Assembly: GCA_963082875.1 (NCBI GenBank)
Contig: OY720102.1
Span: forward strand, 14,110,990-14,174,989
DNA length: 64,000 bases
DNA from: Corella eumyota
Lineage: Eukaryota > Chordata > Ascidiacea > Phlebobranchia > Corellidae
Reading direction: 5' to 3'
The translations under genes were made by a program, and so were the position numbers. Below, piece after piece: positions 22,360-34,613 of the stretch. Within the stretch, counting starts at the first letter, position 1; each line of letters begins with the position of its first letter. The notes under the pieces were generated by a model. That model ran no database searches, was not told the origin of the DNA, and saw only the letters and a list, made by a program, of their open reading frames with translations.

Positions 22360-22530
22360 TGAAAAGGCTGGGTTTGATTCCTACTGCTGGCATTTTGTAG
22401 CATTCGTGTAAGACCTGAGGTTCTGGGTTTGATTCCCACTGCTGGCATTTTGTAGCATTCGTGTAAGGCCTAAGATCCTGGTTTTGATTCTCACTGCTGG
22501 CATTTTGTAGCATTCGTGTAAAGCCTTAAA
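22360..22530 (+). repeat. B-box minisatellite, about 3 copies
   Basis: Units with GGGTTTGATTCCCACTGCTG followed by GCATTTTGTAGCATTCGTGT. In segment B the same site expanded to about 16 units (46345-47245). Confidence 0.85.
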
Positions 22531-23140
22531 GTTAGTAAATAATTATAAACATGTGAACAACATGTTTATTATATTGACTTTAGTTCAAGGTCTGCAAAAT
22601 GTTGCAATTCAGTAAACACAAAATTACTGAGAATTTCGTAAACATTGCGTAAATATTTTGCAGAATTTTTGTAATCACAGCTCATATTGACCTTATAAAA
22701 ACATCAAGTTTTATAAATAACTTCCTGTTATTCAGCCATAAATATTTGTCCTAGCTGATACCAACGAGTTTTATTTATCGATATTATAAATGATTAACCA
22801 AGTTCAACAACCTTATAGCATATTCGCTTCCAATTTAAATAAATATTCGTCAATAGGTTTTGCGTCATATTTAGCTGACACCACCATGTTGAAAATACTT
22901 AATCAGTTTAATGTAAACTACCAAGTTGTTTGGTATGGGATAACTAACTGCTTTAAAATGTAATAAAATTAACTTGAAAATTTCGTTGTTTAAAAGTTGG
23001 TTTGGTTTTTAAATTTTTTACATTTTGTTGCTTTTAATTTTAGTTCGATGTCCTAACAACAGGACAATTTTTATTAAATGTTTTTTTGGTTTTTATATAA
23101 TTTGAAAAAATAATAATTATTGGTAATTATTAAACATTTA
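22531..23140. other. Unique AT-rich flank closing duplicated segment A
   Basis: Bases 22520-23035 match 54510-55015 in segment C closely and then diverge at TTTTAATTTTAG / TTTTAATTATGG. No gene is recognised. Confidence 0.6.
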
Positions 23141-23143
23141 GCA

Positions 23144-23400
23144 GCGTGGTGTAGTTGTAACAACACTTGCTGCACCAACATGATGTCGTGGGTTCAATCC
23201 CCACTGCTCTTATGCTGTAGCGCCCTCGAGTAAAGTGCTATAAACGGTATAAACTCCTGCTGAGTCAGCACTTAATCAGCAGCATAATTACCGGGCAATT
23301 ATAATCTATAATATCCTAAACTGTTAAATGCAACTCGAGACTGGGTAACTCTATGTTAAGTTAGCACAATCGACCTTCCACATCGAAGATAAAGATTTAT
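23144..23400 (+). mobile_element. SINE, forward
   Basis: Good head (GTGGTGTAGTTGTAACAAC, GGTTCAATCCCC) and body to CATCGAAGATAAA. Confidence 0.85.
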
Positions 23401-24640
23401 ACAAAAAAAACTTGTGACTAATTCTCCTAAATTTAAAGATTGCCTTTTTCTACCTGTTTCAAACCAGCATTTATAAACGAGTGTTCTTTTGCTGGGATCG
23501 CATTTTGATTGCTAGGCTAAGGTATATATAGAATAACTTTACGAAAAAATACCAGAATTTATAAACAAAACTTATTTTTAAACAGTGGGGCTCAGGGTCG
23601 TACATTTCGGCCTTACTTTTTTATGAGTTTTTACGACCAGCGAACTAACAAGAAAGGTAACCAGGGCCCAAAGATTTTTTTTAGAACAGCGGGGATTTTG
23701 CATTTTAATTACCGCGAAAAATTTTATTTTCGCGTAGTTTTATACAATTTTTTAGACAGTATTTGAAATAAAATAAGCAGTAAATTAATAGTTTTTTTTA
23801 AAGAATAATGTGCAAGAACATGTTATCTTTCTTTTCCCGTGTCAATTTATTTTTTAATTTTACAAACTAAAACCTATAAAAAAATAATTTGAAAGCGCGC
23901 GCTTTTAGGTGACGCAAGACGATGCATTATGATATCACGTATTTTGCGAAATAGGCCGTATTTCTAAACAATATTTGAAGAAAAAGCATTAATTTATCAT
24001 TTTTTACACTGGAGAATGTGCATAAATATGTTATTAGTTATTGCCCGTGTTAATGTTTATCAATTTATATATTAAAACACAAAGAATGAAACGTTTAAAG
24101 AGTTGCCAGAAGATTTGTCCTGCAAAAAACGGCGGGGAGTCGGCGATGAAATTCCCATGAATAAAGTCAGCGTAAGACCATATTTTACCGATATTTAAAA
24201 TAAAAATTTTGCATAAAGTACAGTATATATAAAAGTTTTTATTGGTTGTTACGTTAATGACATATGTTGGTTTTTAGAATATTATTTTTTTTTTGAAGAT
24301 TTTTGTTTCAAAAACCTTTTTAAAACGAATTAAAGACGGCTGCTTCTGGCCTGCAAAATTTTACGACTAATAGCTTTCGGTCTGCAAAATTTTTTATTAA
24401 ACTGCGGGGAGCCTGCAGCGTTAAGCCCGCGTATATTTTTAACGCAAGAACATATTTTACCGATATTTAAAATAAAATTTGGCGAAAAGTATAATAGTTA
24501 AAAAAGTTTTAACCGGTTGTTAAGATAAATATATATGTTAATTTTTTAAATATTTCTTTTTTTAAAATGTGTAAAGAAGAAAACTGTGAGGCAGGCGTTA
24601 ACACAAAAAACATAGAAAATACAGAATTAATGCGATCCCT
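23401..24640. other. Intergenic, with a diverged tandem duplication
   Basis: No gene found. A segment of about 100 bp containing CATATTTTACCGATATTTAA occurs at about 24165-24260 and again at 24447-24545, each preceded by GC-richer patches with CTGCAAAA and GGGGAG motifs. Confidence 0.5.
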
Positions 24641-26450
24641 TCTAGAAGGCAAACTTTGTCTCAGGTTAAGGTAGCATATGCAGTGCGCACCTGGACACGG
24701 CGCACACTCCCGTTCTTGTCTAACTTCTTGATGATCCCTTTAGGCCAGAGTCCTCTTTTTTGCGTTCTCATTAACGGACCACGTCGCCAACCGTGAATTC
24801 CTCATCGGCTGAAGCCACTTTTGTCGCAATTATGACGAAGGTCCAAAATACTCCTTTGTCAATCGCTCTCAAAATTGATCAGCAAGAAGTAGAACCTCCA
24901 AGATCGTCTGTAACTGTCTTCCTTGACAAACGTGTCTGGAGGCAGGTCGTTGTCCATTGTTCGGCAACATACTTGGCCTCAATGCCAATTCATCCTTGCA
25001 GTCGTCGCTGAGTGGCACCAGAGGTCTGCTGTTTAAAATTCGTTCCACCTCAGCCATCAATGGGGGACAAGACATGGATTGTTCCCGAATGCCCATGCCA
25101 TGATACTTTGTTACAATGAGCTCAGTTACAACCTGGTTAGATGGAAGAATCATCGGATGTTCGGTGATTAAAGGGACGGTTGAATTACGTAGCCTGCCAC
25201 CAACGTACATATTGCCTTTGATTAAAACCGGGATTCAGTCCTTTCAGCGATAAAACTAAATACAACCATAATCAATATTAAGGTTTAAAACATCTGGGTA
25301 TACTAATGTTATCTCAATCAACAAAAGTGTTTAGCCAATTATTCCAAGTGTTAATATGTAGTTCTGGAACCAGATCGTAAAAGCACTTCCACGAGGCTGC
25401 TAGTAAAGTCCTTGTAATAAAACGTCATTTAAAGAAACAACGCAGTGTTTTGCAACACAATCAAACACTATAATGTACTTAGGGCCCGTACAATGGTGTG
25501 GTATATACCACGTTATATCGTTTACACAATTTCTATTAGCCAATACAGTCACATGTCCTTATTTTACATATTCATCGATTTCTTCCCTATATTGCCTAAA
25601 AGTTTTAGGGTTAGCAATAAACTTCTTTTTCAAAGATTGCAGCCTTTGAAGTGTCATTTTTCTATTCTTTAAGAGTTATATATATTTCTTTTTTCAGAGT
25701 AATCCAATTTCATAGTGTCAGCCATTTCGTGAAACTGTTTTGTTCATAATTTTCAACGTCCTTTTGTCCTTTATTGACATTTCGCTCTTTAGCGCACAAT
25801 CAAGGTCTTGAAAATTGCTCGACAAAAACATCTGAAATTTTGTTGCATGATGTCGATACTTGTTCAGGCTCATGCATAAAATTAACATTAGTTCGTTGGG
25901 AGGGTTTTCTTCGGTTATGGTCTGAGCCAAACAACGTCCAACCCAACGCCGTATGCGGGCCGAAAGGCTGGCACTTTTTGCCGTAACGCCATTCAGAAAC
26001 CCTGAATGCATCGTGAACATTGTTTCCCAGAAGTAGCTCCACTGATTTTGTTTTAAGTTCAGGAAACTTCAGGTCACGCAGATGCGGATATATGTTTACC
26101 ACTTTCTTGGTTGTAATGCTGTCACCTATATTGACAATATGATCAAGTACCAAAATCTTTTTGTCAATAAACGATTCGGTTTGACCTCCTTTACACAGAG
26201 TGAGTCAACTCGGCTCCCATGACTAGTTACTTAATTTGCTGTATAAAGTTCGGTGTGTTCTTTTGTCTCCTTCTAATTTCTTTGCAAGGCTTGCAGTACA
26301 AATACTTGTATTTGAACCGTCATCCAGAAAAGCGTTCACAAAATTACTTTGATTGTTGCCCCACACTTTAACTGGCACAATCTTGAAACGTTTCACATTT
26401 TTAACGCTGTTATGGGAAACCTCGTTGCATGCCACAATAGCTGACTCGCT
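24640..26450 (-). mobile_element. Fossil BEL/Pao LTR retroelement, partial and broken
   Basis: The minus strand keeps stretches that read as BEL/Pao polyprotein: an aspartic-protease-like part (FVNAFLDDGSNTSICTASLA), a part entering the reverse-transcriptase region (FGPHTALGWTLFG), and an integrase-side C-terminal part (AEVERILNSRPLVPLSDD, MRTQKRGLWPKGI). It is fragmentary, broken in several places, and clearly old. No flanking LTRs were recognised. Confidence 0.8.
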
Positions 26451-26454
26451 TTAC

Positions 26455-26815
26455 GGCTCTGGTAGCGGGCTTTGTCGTCACTTTAGTAGTTTATGACATC
26501 ACAATTTAACTATAGCGGGCTTTGTCGTTACTTCGGTAGATTATGACATCACAATTAAACTATAGCGGGCTTTGTCGTCACTTTAGTAGATTATGACATC
26601 ACAATTAAACTATAGCGGGCTTTGTCGTTACTTTGGTAGATTATGACATTACAATTAAACTATAGCGTGCTTTGTGGTTACTTTAGTAGATTATGACATC
26701 ACAATTAAACTATAGCGGGCTTTTCGTTACTTTGGTAGATTATGACATCACAATTAAACTATAGCAGGCTTTGTCGTCACTTTAGTAGATTATGACATCA
26801 CAATTAAATTACCGT
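26455..26815 (+). repeat. 50-bp minisatellite, 7 copies
   Basis: Exact 50-bp period with unit TAGCGGGCTTTGTCGTTACT plus TTGGTAGATTATGACATCAC plus AATTAAACTA. It carries TGACATCA like the kindlin intron array at 2260-2595. Confidence 0.92.
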
Positions 26816-27274
26816 TTTAAAAGGTATTTGAATGCGTTACTAGATAAAAATGTTTAAGTTTACAAATATTAACGTTGTTTGGTTATTAAGTTAATTGAGA
26901 ATTGTCATAAGTAGATAACGTAAAGCTTATGACTGTATGTCTATATATTAGAGAAAAATGAGGCGCATTTACATTTCCATTCAAACAGTCAGAGATTAAC
27001 ACTCAAAGAGTTTAAGTTACTGCCGCTTCAAATCTTAATAGATAACAATTCGAATAACTATTTTAATGCAGCGTTCCTATCATTGTTACGTCATAGTGTC
27101 GTCACATCTCCTTAAAATTTTTTTTAAATAACAGCCGATTTAAAATTAAACAAGATATAATTTTTGGTGTGTTTTGGTACCTGCGTGTTTTGATACAAAA
27201 TCTCGGAACAGAGGAATGTTATTTTCAATTATTAGTGATAAATAATAATAACAAAATTATAACTAGCTTGTTAA
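26816..27274 (+). promoter_or_regulatory. Probable promoter and 5' UTR of the collagen/discoidin gene
   Basis: AT-rich stretch upstream of the start codon. TCTATATATTAG at about 26938 could be a TATA element, with an initiator-like TCAGAGATT about 50 bases further. No experimental-type landmark fixes the start site. Confidence 0.3.
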
Positions 27275-30200
27275 ATGAGTTTAGAACAAAACAATTGTAA
27301 CTTAAAACTTACCGAAATGAGTTTGAAAATATTTATGTTTTTGTGCTTCTGGTTATGCTTAGCTGCATCCCAAAACAACCAAGTTTGTTTTAGTGCAAGC
27401 CCCGCTGCATCTGCTCATGAACCTTCTGAAACTAAACAAGGTAGACCAGGAAAGCTTGGCCCAGCTGGGGAGAAAGGTGAAAAAGGTTCAAGGGGTGAAA
27501 TTGGGGCAATTGGGGGTCCTGGCGTTAGAGGTGAACAAGGTTTGATGGGTGAAATAGGCCCCATAGGTCCCAAGGGGTCAGTTGGGGTTACTGGCGAGTG
27601 TTCTTGCGATGGGGAGGTCGTGTCGGAGATAGAAAAAATTCTCCCCCAAATAAAAGGTATTTTGGTTACTTTACATTTGTTAAATAATGATAATATCATC
27701 GGCTTACTGTTAGAACCTCAAAACTAAAATAAAAACAATTTTAAGAAAATTAATTAACGTTTTAAACCTTGCAAGTATATTTTGTATGATTTATTAACAT
27801 TGTTCCTTATATAAACAAGTATACTTAATACAGTGGCATTTTTAAAGTGCTAAAACTTACCTGTAAAATTAATTTTATCATAGATAATTAGTTATTGTAG
27901 GGAATTGGGTCAGGGTGACAGAAAGGTCCAGTAATGTATTAAAATACTTAAATATATTCCTAGGTAAAACCTTATTCAAATAGAATTCTGGCTAACATAC
28001 TTTATTGGTAACAATATATATACAAAAATGGGGCGATAATATTACAATATTACATTACGCTAAATCATTTCTAAACTAACATCATTATCATATAAAATAC
28101 ACTAACTCCTTTCTCCACAATCACAATTATCAAAAATACAACACACTCACAACTTCGCCTTCCACGTAAAACGACACCTTAATCAAATGGTACATAATAG
28201 ACACAAACTAAATTATTCTGCGATGCGAAAATAAATAATATACTGGGTTAAATAATACAAAACTACATTACATGGATGTACGTTTCACTGTCATTAAAAT
28301 GGATGGTAATTCTATATCAAATTAATTAATAATCACAAGATTCGGGAAAAAATATATTCAGCAAAAATCTAACGCATACATAAAAAGAACTATGTCACTA
28401 TTGATAATGTTTTTTAAAGGTTTTTACTATATAGTAAAAACTAAACAACAACAGAAAATGTTATTGAGATATAACCTAAATCCAAAATTGGGGCGTTGAT
28501 ATGTACATAGATAGCGTCTATACAATGTTTGACTATTTCAATATAATGACGAAATATATTTGGTTATTCTAATTACCTTATGGGTAATTAGATCTGTCCT
28601 TGAATAAAAAGGTATTTCTTAGTTTTCATACCCTTTTCTATAACCAATACATATAAATATTGTTTCTCTGTAATTCTCTTATTGTTAATAAATTTGTACG
28701 GCTTTTAACCGCATAGGATGGCAGCGAGTTTGCACAGTTATTTGGGTTCACAGAACAAAAGTTATTATTTTGCCTGAGAAGGGGTTCTTACGTATTCTTT
28801 TTTGGGGGACGCAGAATTTTTTATTTTTTAGGATTCCGCCTCTCCTTTCTTCACTTTCTTTCATTCTTCGGTTCCTTCATTCTCCGGTTCTTTCATTTTC
28901 CGGTTCCTTCATTTTCCTGTTTCTTCATTTTCCGTTCCTTCATTCTCCGGTTCCTTTATTTTCCGGTTCCTTCATTTTCTGTTTTTTCATTCTCCGGTCC
29001 CTTCATTTTCCGTTCCTTCATTTTCCGGTTCCTTCATTTTCCGGTTTCTTCATTTTCCGTTCCTTCATTCTCCGGTTCCTTTATTTTCCGGTTCCTTCAT
29101 TTTCTGTTTTTTCATTCTCCGGTCCCTTCATTTTCCGTTCCTTCATTTTCCGGTTCCTTCATTTTCCGGTTTCTTCATTTTCCGTTCCTTCATTCTCCGG
29201 TTCTTTCATTTTCCGGTTCCTTCATTTTCCTGTTTCTTCATTTTCCGTTCTTTCATTCTACGGTCCTTTCATTTTCCGTTCTTTCATTTTCCAGTTCCTT
29301 CATTTTCCGTTCCTTCATTTTCAGTTGACCCCTTTTTTGTACTTCATAATGGGTTGGTTCTGGTTGATAGTGTTGATAAAGTTTGTAAATATTTTTGTTT
29401 TTGATACCCCCAGTTTCACGGCGAAAATTACATCACGGCTGTCAATGCAGGTGATTTTTGCCGTTCTTTGTGAACCAGCACCACAGCTGTTTTGAGGCTA
29501 GGAAAGCATTTGCAGCGTAACTGATTGCGATGCTAAGTGCTTTTCCTACATTATTATATTAACACCCGATATTTAGTTATTATGTCAGTTTTAATTTAAC
29601 AACATTTGTATGTTAACAAAACTTTAACCACTCGATCTTTTTACTTAAAATACACGGTTATTTAAAGTCCAAAAATCAAATGATAAATTAATAAAAAGTT
29701 ATTTTTTAATTACAAATAAAATCATTTTTTAAATGCCGCTAAATTTATATTTGTTGTCAAATTTTGAGTTACGAGGTTCTAACAGTAAGCAGACAATATA
29801 ACAATTTATAAACATTTTGTAATATTTAATTTTACAATTTAAATATTTAAGAGTTAAGCTAAATCATGCCAACTTATAAGATTAATTCTAAATAAACATA
29901 AATATTTATAGTTAGTGTATGTGGACTTGGGTTAAAAGATGGAAGAATAGCGGATAGTGACATCACAGTTAGTTCTTATTATAGCAACAGCTACTTACCA
30001 CATACAGCAAGGTTGGATGCTAATACCTATGGTTGGTTACCTAAACAATGTGAGTTGTTGGAATTATTTTCTATCTTATAATAAAGTTTCACAACTTTTG
30101 TAATTAGTGGAAAATAAACATTAACATTGTTTTAATTAATAGACAGGGTTGGGGAATGGATCCAAATTGACCTCAAGATATCAACTCGAGTGACAGGAGT

Positions 30201-31715
30201 TGTGACACAAGGAAATTACCATAATCATTATTGGGTCACCAGCTTTAAGATATCTTATGGGTCCAGTACATCAGATATGCAGTTCATCCAAAATAATGGA
30301 AATGATCTGGTAAGCTTAAATTTAAAACGAAAATTTATTTTGTTTAACTTATTAAAGTTTAGAAACAGTTTTTAATTAATTGGTGTTAATTAATTTAAAA
30401 AAACTTATTTTATTAAAAATGTTTTATTTAAAATCACCAAAACTTGTTTTTAAAAGTTTTGTGTTGTATACAAGCTAGATAATAATAACCAAGCAAACCA
30501 TTGTTTAAACAATCCCTATTCTAATTGTTTTGTGATGTCATAGCTTGTTACAAAACTTAATTATTCGTCGTTTGTAACAATAAAAGGTCTGCGACAGTTT
30601 TAAATTTTTTATTAATCTAAAAGTAAAAGTTTTGTAATTTAAAAAAATTGACGTTGTAAAAATCCCGCGAACCGGTGTGAAAATAATTATGTGGGTTTTT
30701 CTTATGTTTGTACTCGGTCTTCAGTCGTTGTTTGACTGGAAAAACGTTTTTTTATTAAAACATGTCCAATATAGCAATATTGATGTTTTTTAAACTCTAC
30801 AGGTTCTAAGGCTAAACTGGATCACAATTTTTTACCGATTTTGTATTTCAGTTTTATTATTTTCCAGTGCTGACTTTCTTTTACATTTTCAGCCCCAAAT
30901 GGGGTTTACTACTTGTTGAAAGACGTTTTTATGTTTTTCCAAGTAGTAAATAAGTTGTGAGTTTATAATTTAACGCAAGTTATAATCTACTGTTTTCTTA
31001 AGACCGAACGTAGCTATTTTGGTCCTAGCGTACGAAGTAGCTTGGAAAGCAGTTTATAGTACCTAACTTACTTAAAAACAGCATTCTTTTTAGCCTTAGT
31101 GTTAATTAAAAACATTTTTTTTAAGTGCATGCTACATTTGATTTTGTGGTTGTGATTTTTGTCCATAAAACTGTTTTTTGCAAGACATGGAACCTATTTA
31201 TATCACGTTGCTATGGACGCTGTTCTAGCTCCCTAAAAACAGTGTCAACACGAATTCTTAAATTATGCACAACTTTAATATAAAGTCGATAACTTAAATT
31301 TAAGCATCGTCGTAACATTTTTTTATTTAAAATAGCAAAAATCTGTAACTTTTGGGCAGGAAATAAGCTATTTAGATTGTAATCAGGGGCTGGCAAACAC
31401 GTCACAATGCCCTTTATAAACATTTTAATTTTGCATGTTGCAGTCCCTTTAAGTTAAATGTGAAGCGATGAACAACGCGCGATTAAAAAAGTTATAAAAT
31501 TTAAATAATTAATATCTTAAACCTGAATATTATTACGTTAAATAATATATTAAATCTTTTTAAAGGTCTTTGTTGGTAATGAAGATAGAAATGGTTACAA
31601 GTTGAACAACTTTCCTCACCCTATAAGTGCCCGCTATGTTCGATTGTATCCACAAACCTGGTATAGTGGTCCCGTTCATGGTCCCCATCTTCGCATGGAG
31701 CTTTTATCTTGCTAG
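27275..31715 (+). CDS. Secreted collagen-like protein with F5/8 type C domain, four exons
   Basis: Exons: 27275-27656, 29912-30049, 30143-30309, 31566-31715. All are GT-AG and phase-consistent, totalling 837 nt (278 aa). The second Met (27317) gives a classic signal peptide (MSLKIFMFLCFWLCLAAS) and is the likelier start, making 264 aa. A run of about 17 Gly-X-Y triplets follows (GRPGKLGPAGEKGEKGSRGE to GPKGSVGVTGE). A CSCDG linker and a short helix lead into a discoidin/F5-8C domain that opens VCGLGLKDGRIADSDITVSS. It passes WIQIDLKISTRVTGVVTQG and ends ARYVRLYPQTWYSGPVHGPH then LRMELLSC. Collagen stalks trimerise, and F5/8C domains bind cell-surface lipids, glycans or proteins, so an oligomeric extracellular binding protein is inferred. 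Intron 1 (2.26 kb) carries an LTR-like stretch and a TC-rich minisatellite. An AATAAA lies at 31924. Confidence 0.92.
27936..28715 (+). other. Possible LTR-like fossil stretch
   Basis: The stretch could start TGTATTAAAATAC and end TTTTAACCGCA after an AATAAA. It is followed by TGGCAGCGAG, which resembles a primer-binding start. Only one copy is seen in the window, so this is a weak call. It lies in intron 1 of the collagen/discoidin gene. Confidence 0.22.
28845..29325 (+). repeat. TC-rich minisatellite, ~16-bp unit
   Basis: About 30 variants of CGGTTCCTTCATTTTC, with a longer block of about 130 bp repeated (28921-29050 and 29050-29180). Its period keeps a long open frame that encodes only Phe/Ser/Pro-rich low-complexity sequence; I do not treat it as a gene. 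Confidence 0.85.
29496..29911. other. Remaining intron 1 of the collagen/discoidin gene
   Basis: AT-rich with no repeat or coding signal recognised. Confidence 0.5.
30310..31565. other. Intron 3 of the collagen/discoidin gene
   Basis: A 1.26-kb AT-rich intron. I see no SINE or minisatellite in it, in contrast to the other introns of the window. Confidence 0.5.
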
Positions 31716-31923
31716 TAATCACATATTTTTTTCGGTTAATTATTTTAATTCCTAGTTGTTAATTAAAATTCTTTAGTTATGTAATATATTAAAACTTTTA
31801 AAGTAATTAATTTTATAATTTGAACAAATAATCCGTGTTATATTAATTAAATCTTACAAAAACAAAATTCTGTAAATGTACTAAAATGTTAAGGCTGTAA
31901 TAGTTGGGTTTATTAAATGTGTG

Positions 31924-31929
31924 AATAAA
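31924..31929 (+). terminator. Polyadenylation signal of the collagen/discoidin gene
   Basis: AATAAA about 210 bases after the TAG stop codon. Confidence 0.45.
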
Positions 31930-32288
31930 CATAATGTAACAAAGTCTATAGTAGTAATATTTAAATTTCCTATTTTCAAGTGAACAGTTACTGCGATGTC
32001 AAATCGTAGGTCTAATATTTGGTAAAGACTGTAATCAAAGATAGTGAAAGTAAAGCAATGTGTAATAAATGTAAATTAGTTATTTTAAGTGGCAGGCAAC
32101 AAAAGAAGTTATAATACTAAAAATGTGCAGCCATTTTCATTGACGAAAGGTTTTAAATGACGAAGGTTTTAGAGATCTTATGAAAGTTCTAGAGCCCAGG
32201 TTTAAAATACCATCCCGCACAATACTACCTGCTCTTTAAACAGAGGTGTGGGAAGGATTAGAAGGTGAGATTGAACAAAAAATCTCTC

Positions 32289-32598
32289 TTGCCAAAGCTT
32301 TAATTTAGACTTTTACAAAGGACCACAAATAGCTTCATTTTAGGCTTAACCTAGGCTCAAGATTTCGATGTTTAACTAACAGTTAGGGAAGATTAAATGG
32401 GAGACCTCCCAGCGACAATGGGAGGCCAACCACTTCTCCGTACGTGGATATTCGTTGGTTTTATAAGCGCGTCTGATTAGCTTGTAGTGCCTTTAGGCCG
32501 ATGGCTTTGATCGACTGTTCGCTTTTTTGAATATCGGATCACCTACGCTATGGCAGGAACTGTTTTCCCCTAAATTGGCACAGTTTTAAAGCTTCGAG
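32289..32598 (+). repeat. 310-bp dispersed repeat, copy B
   Basis: Copy of the repeat at 15218-15524, with the same TTTATAAG, hairpins and T6 run (32523-32528). It marks the left end of duplicated segment B. Confidence 0.65.
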
Positions 32599-32712
32599 GT
32601 CAAAAATGTCTAATATAATATGGCTAAATATTGCTTTTTATGTTAAGTTTGTTTTCTGCAAAAAAATTTAAAAAAAAAGTACAACAAACGGGTCAGAGAG
32701 GACAAAATAAGG

Positions 32713-32931
32713 TCATTTTCCTATGTCTGCCAGCATATGATCTTACGACGATGACGTCGTGCATAACGTAACTCGCGAGCGTTGGGACTTTCCCTATTTA
32801 CAATATTTACCTTCAAATTCCGATATCTCAAAAACTACTTGACCAATTTTTAAAATAATGGTATCCTCGTGCAAGTTGGAAAATTCCAACATAATTAAAA
32901 AAGAAACTCTACGACCGAACCATCTCTTTAA
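32713..32931. mobile_element. TTAA-type MITE, left-truncated
   Basis: Matches the right two thirds of the MITE at 7167-7477, from CTATGTCTGCCAGCATATGA to GACCGAACCATCTCT and TTAA. It replaces the 53-bp minisatellite found at this place in segments A and C. Confidence 0.8.
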
Positions 32932-32934
32932 AAA

Positions 32935-33060
32935 TCAGTTTAATTATTGTGCAAATATAATCAATAATATTCTAACATGCTAAAAGCAACTCAAGACTGG
33001 GTCGGGCTAACAATTGTTGCTTTATATTTAGGTCTTGAAGGCGACTTTCTTCCAATGAGT
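32935..33060 (+). mobile_element. SINE tail fragment
   Basis: The body end of the diverged SINE that is longer in segments A (16597) and C (48322). Confidence 0.7.
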
Positions 33061-33711
33061 ATTTAAAAAGTGGTGACATTTTTCGTACGCCGCATATGAG
33101 TAACTACTTCAACTTTTTGTTGACATCGTGTTGAGGAAATGTGATTTTGTAAACAGACCAAAAACAGATGTTTTTAGATTAATTGAGCAAATTATAAAGT
33201 AAAAATAAAGAAATGTTAAGATATATTTAAGTTAAAAAAATCAGAAAAGTTATGGTCTGGCAATATTTGCCAAAATTGTTTGCGTTAGCTGATATATTCT
33301 GGACAAAATTTTAAGTAAATTTTAGGCATAAATTAAATCTTTTTTGCTGAATAATGTTTTTATTATTTTATTAAAATTTAAACAAATAACGAACAATTTT
33401 TGGATCTCTATTACTTTCACACTCCCGAATTTAACAGGGCGTTATAACCTAAGTATGACAATTGTTCAACCAGACATTAAAAATTAGGGATGTACTAAAA
33501 CCAGACACCCGACACTTTTTCAGACACCTTTTCAGACACCTCTAAAATTCACTTTATCGTTGTTATTTTTTAATAAAAATGATTTTTCCGACTTTAGGAC
33601 TATTGTTCCAGCTTGCCTCAACAATTTTTTTTTTGTTTTAACGTGTTGAAATTTGTGGCAAATTTTTTTAAATTTAGGGGTGCCGGAATTTGCGGTAATT
33701 TTACCCTCATT

Positions 33712-34427
33712 AGACACCTCCAAAAACCAATTAAACAATTATAAATTTTAATAAAAACTGCCTTAACAACATAAGAACGCTTAAACTAACTTGCCCAAGT
33801 CGTTTTTATTAAAAAATAATGGTTATAAAATGGTTTTTAAAGGTGTCTGAAATTGGCAATAACGACCATACTTAAAATTTCTTCATCCTCAGACACCTCC
33901 AAAAACCAATTAAACAGTTATAAATTTTAATAAAAACTGCCTTAACAACATAAGAACGCTTAAACTAACTTGCCCCGGTCATTTTTATTAAAAAATAATG
34001 GTTATAAAATGGTTTTTAAAGGTGTCTGAAATTGGCAATAACGACCATACTTAAAATTTCTTCATCCTCAGACACCTCCAAAAACCAATTAAACAGTTAT
34101 AAATTTTAATGAAAACTGCCTTAACAACATAAAAACGCTTAAACTAACTTGCCCAAGTCGTTTTTAAAAAAAAATAATGGTTATAAAATGGTTTTTAAAG
34201 GTGTCTGAAATTGGCAATAACGACCATACTTAAAATTTCTTCATCCTCAGACACCTCCAAAAACCAATTAAACAGTTATAAATTTTAATGAAAACTGCCT
34301 TAACAACATAAAAACGCTTAAACTAACTTGCCCAAGTCGTTTTTAAAAAAAAATAATGGTTATAAAATGGTTTTTAAAGGTGTCTGAAATTGGCAATAAC
34401 GACCATAGTTGAAATTTCTTTATTACT
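33712..34427. repeat. Left subterminal array, 4 x 179 bp
   Basis: Units start AGACACCTCCAAAAACCAAT at 33712, 33891, 34070 and 34249, with an edge at 34428. Each unit also holds the inverse motif AGGTGTCTGA, so every unit has two opposed copies of a site that also recurs at the element tips. These are candidates for transposase-binding sites. Confidence 0.92.
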
Positions 34428-34613
34428 AGACACCTCGAAAAACCAATTAAATAAACAAATATTTTAATACAAACTGCCGAACAACATCCTATTTGTATTA
34501 ACCATATTATAAAAGTTATGGTTTAGCTCATTAGACCATTTTTAAAATAAAAAAAATTAAAATATGTTATTCTGTTTCAGATATTTTAATAATTGCACAG
34601 TATTAATTTAAAA

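Noticed and set aside
27936-28715. Confident solo-LTR call
   Set aside because: Only edge-like signals seen, no second copy and no target duplication identified; kept as a weak feature only.
28770-29495. Long open frame of 241 codons
   Set aside because: It lies over a TC-rich minisatellite in an intron and encodes only low-complexity Phe/Ser/Pro sequence.
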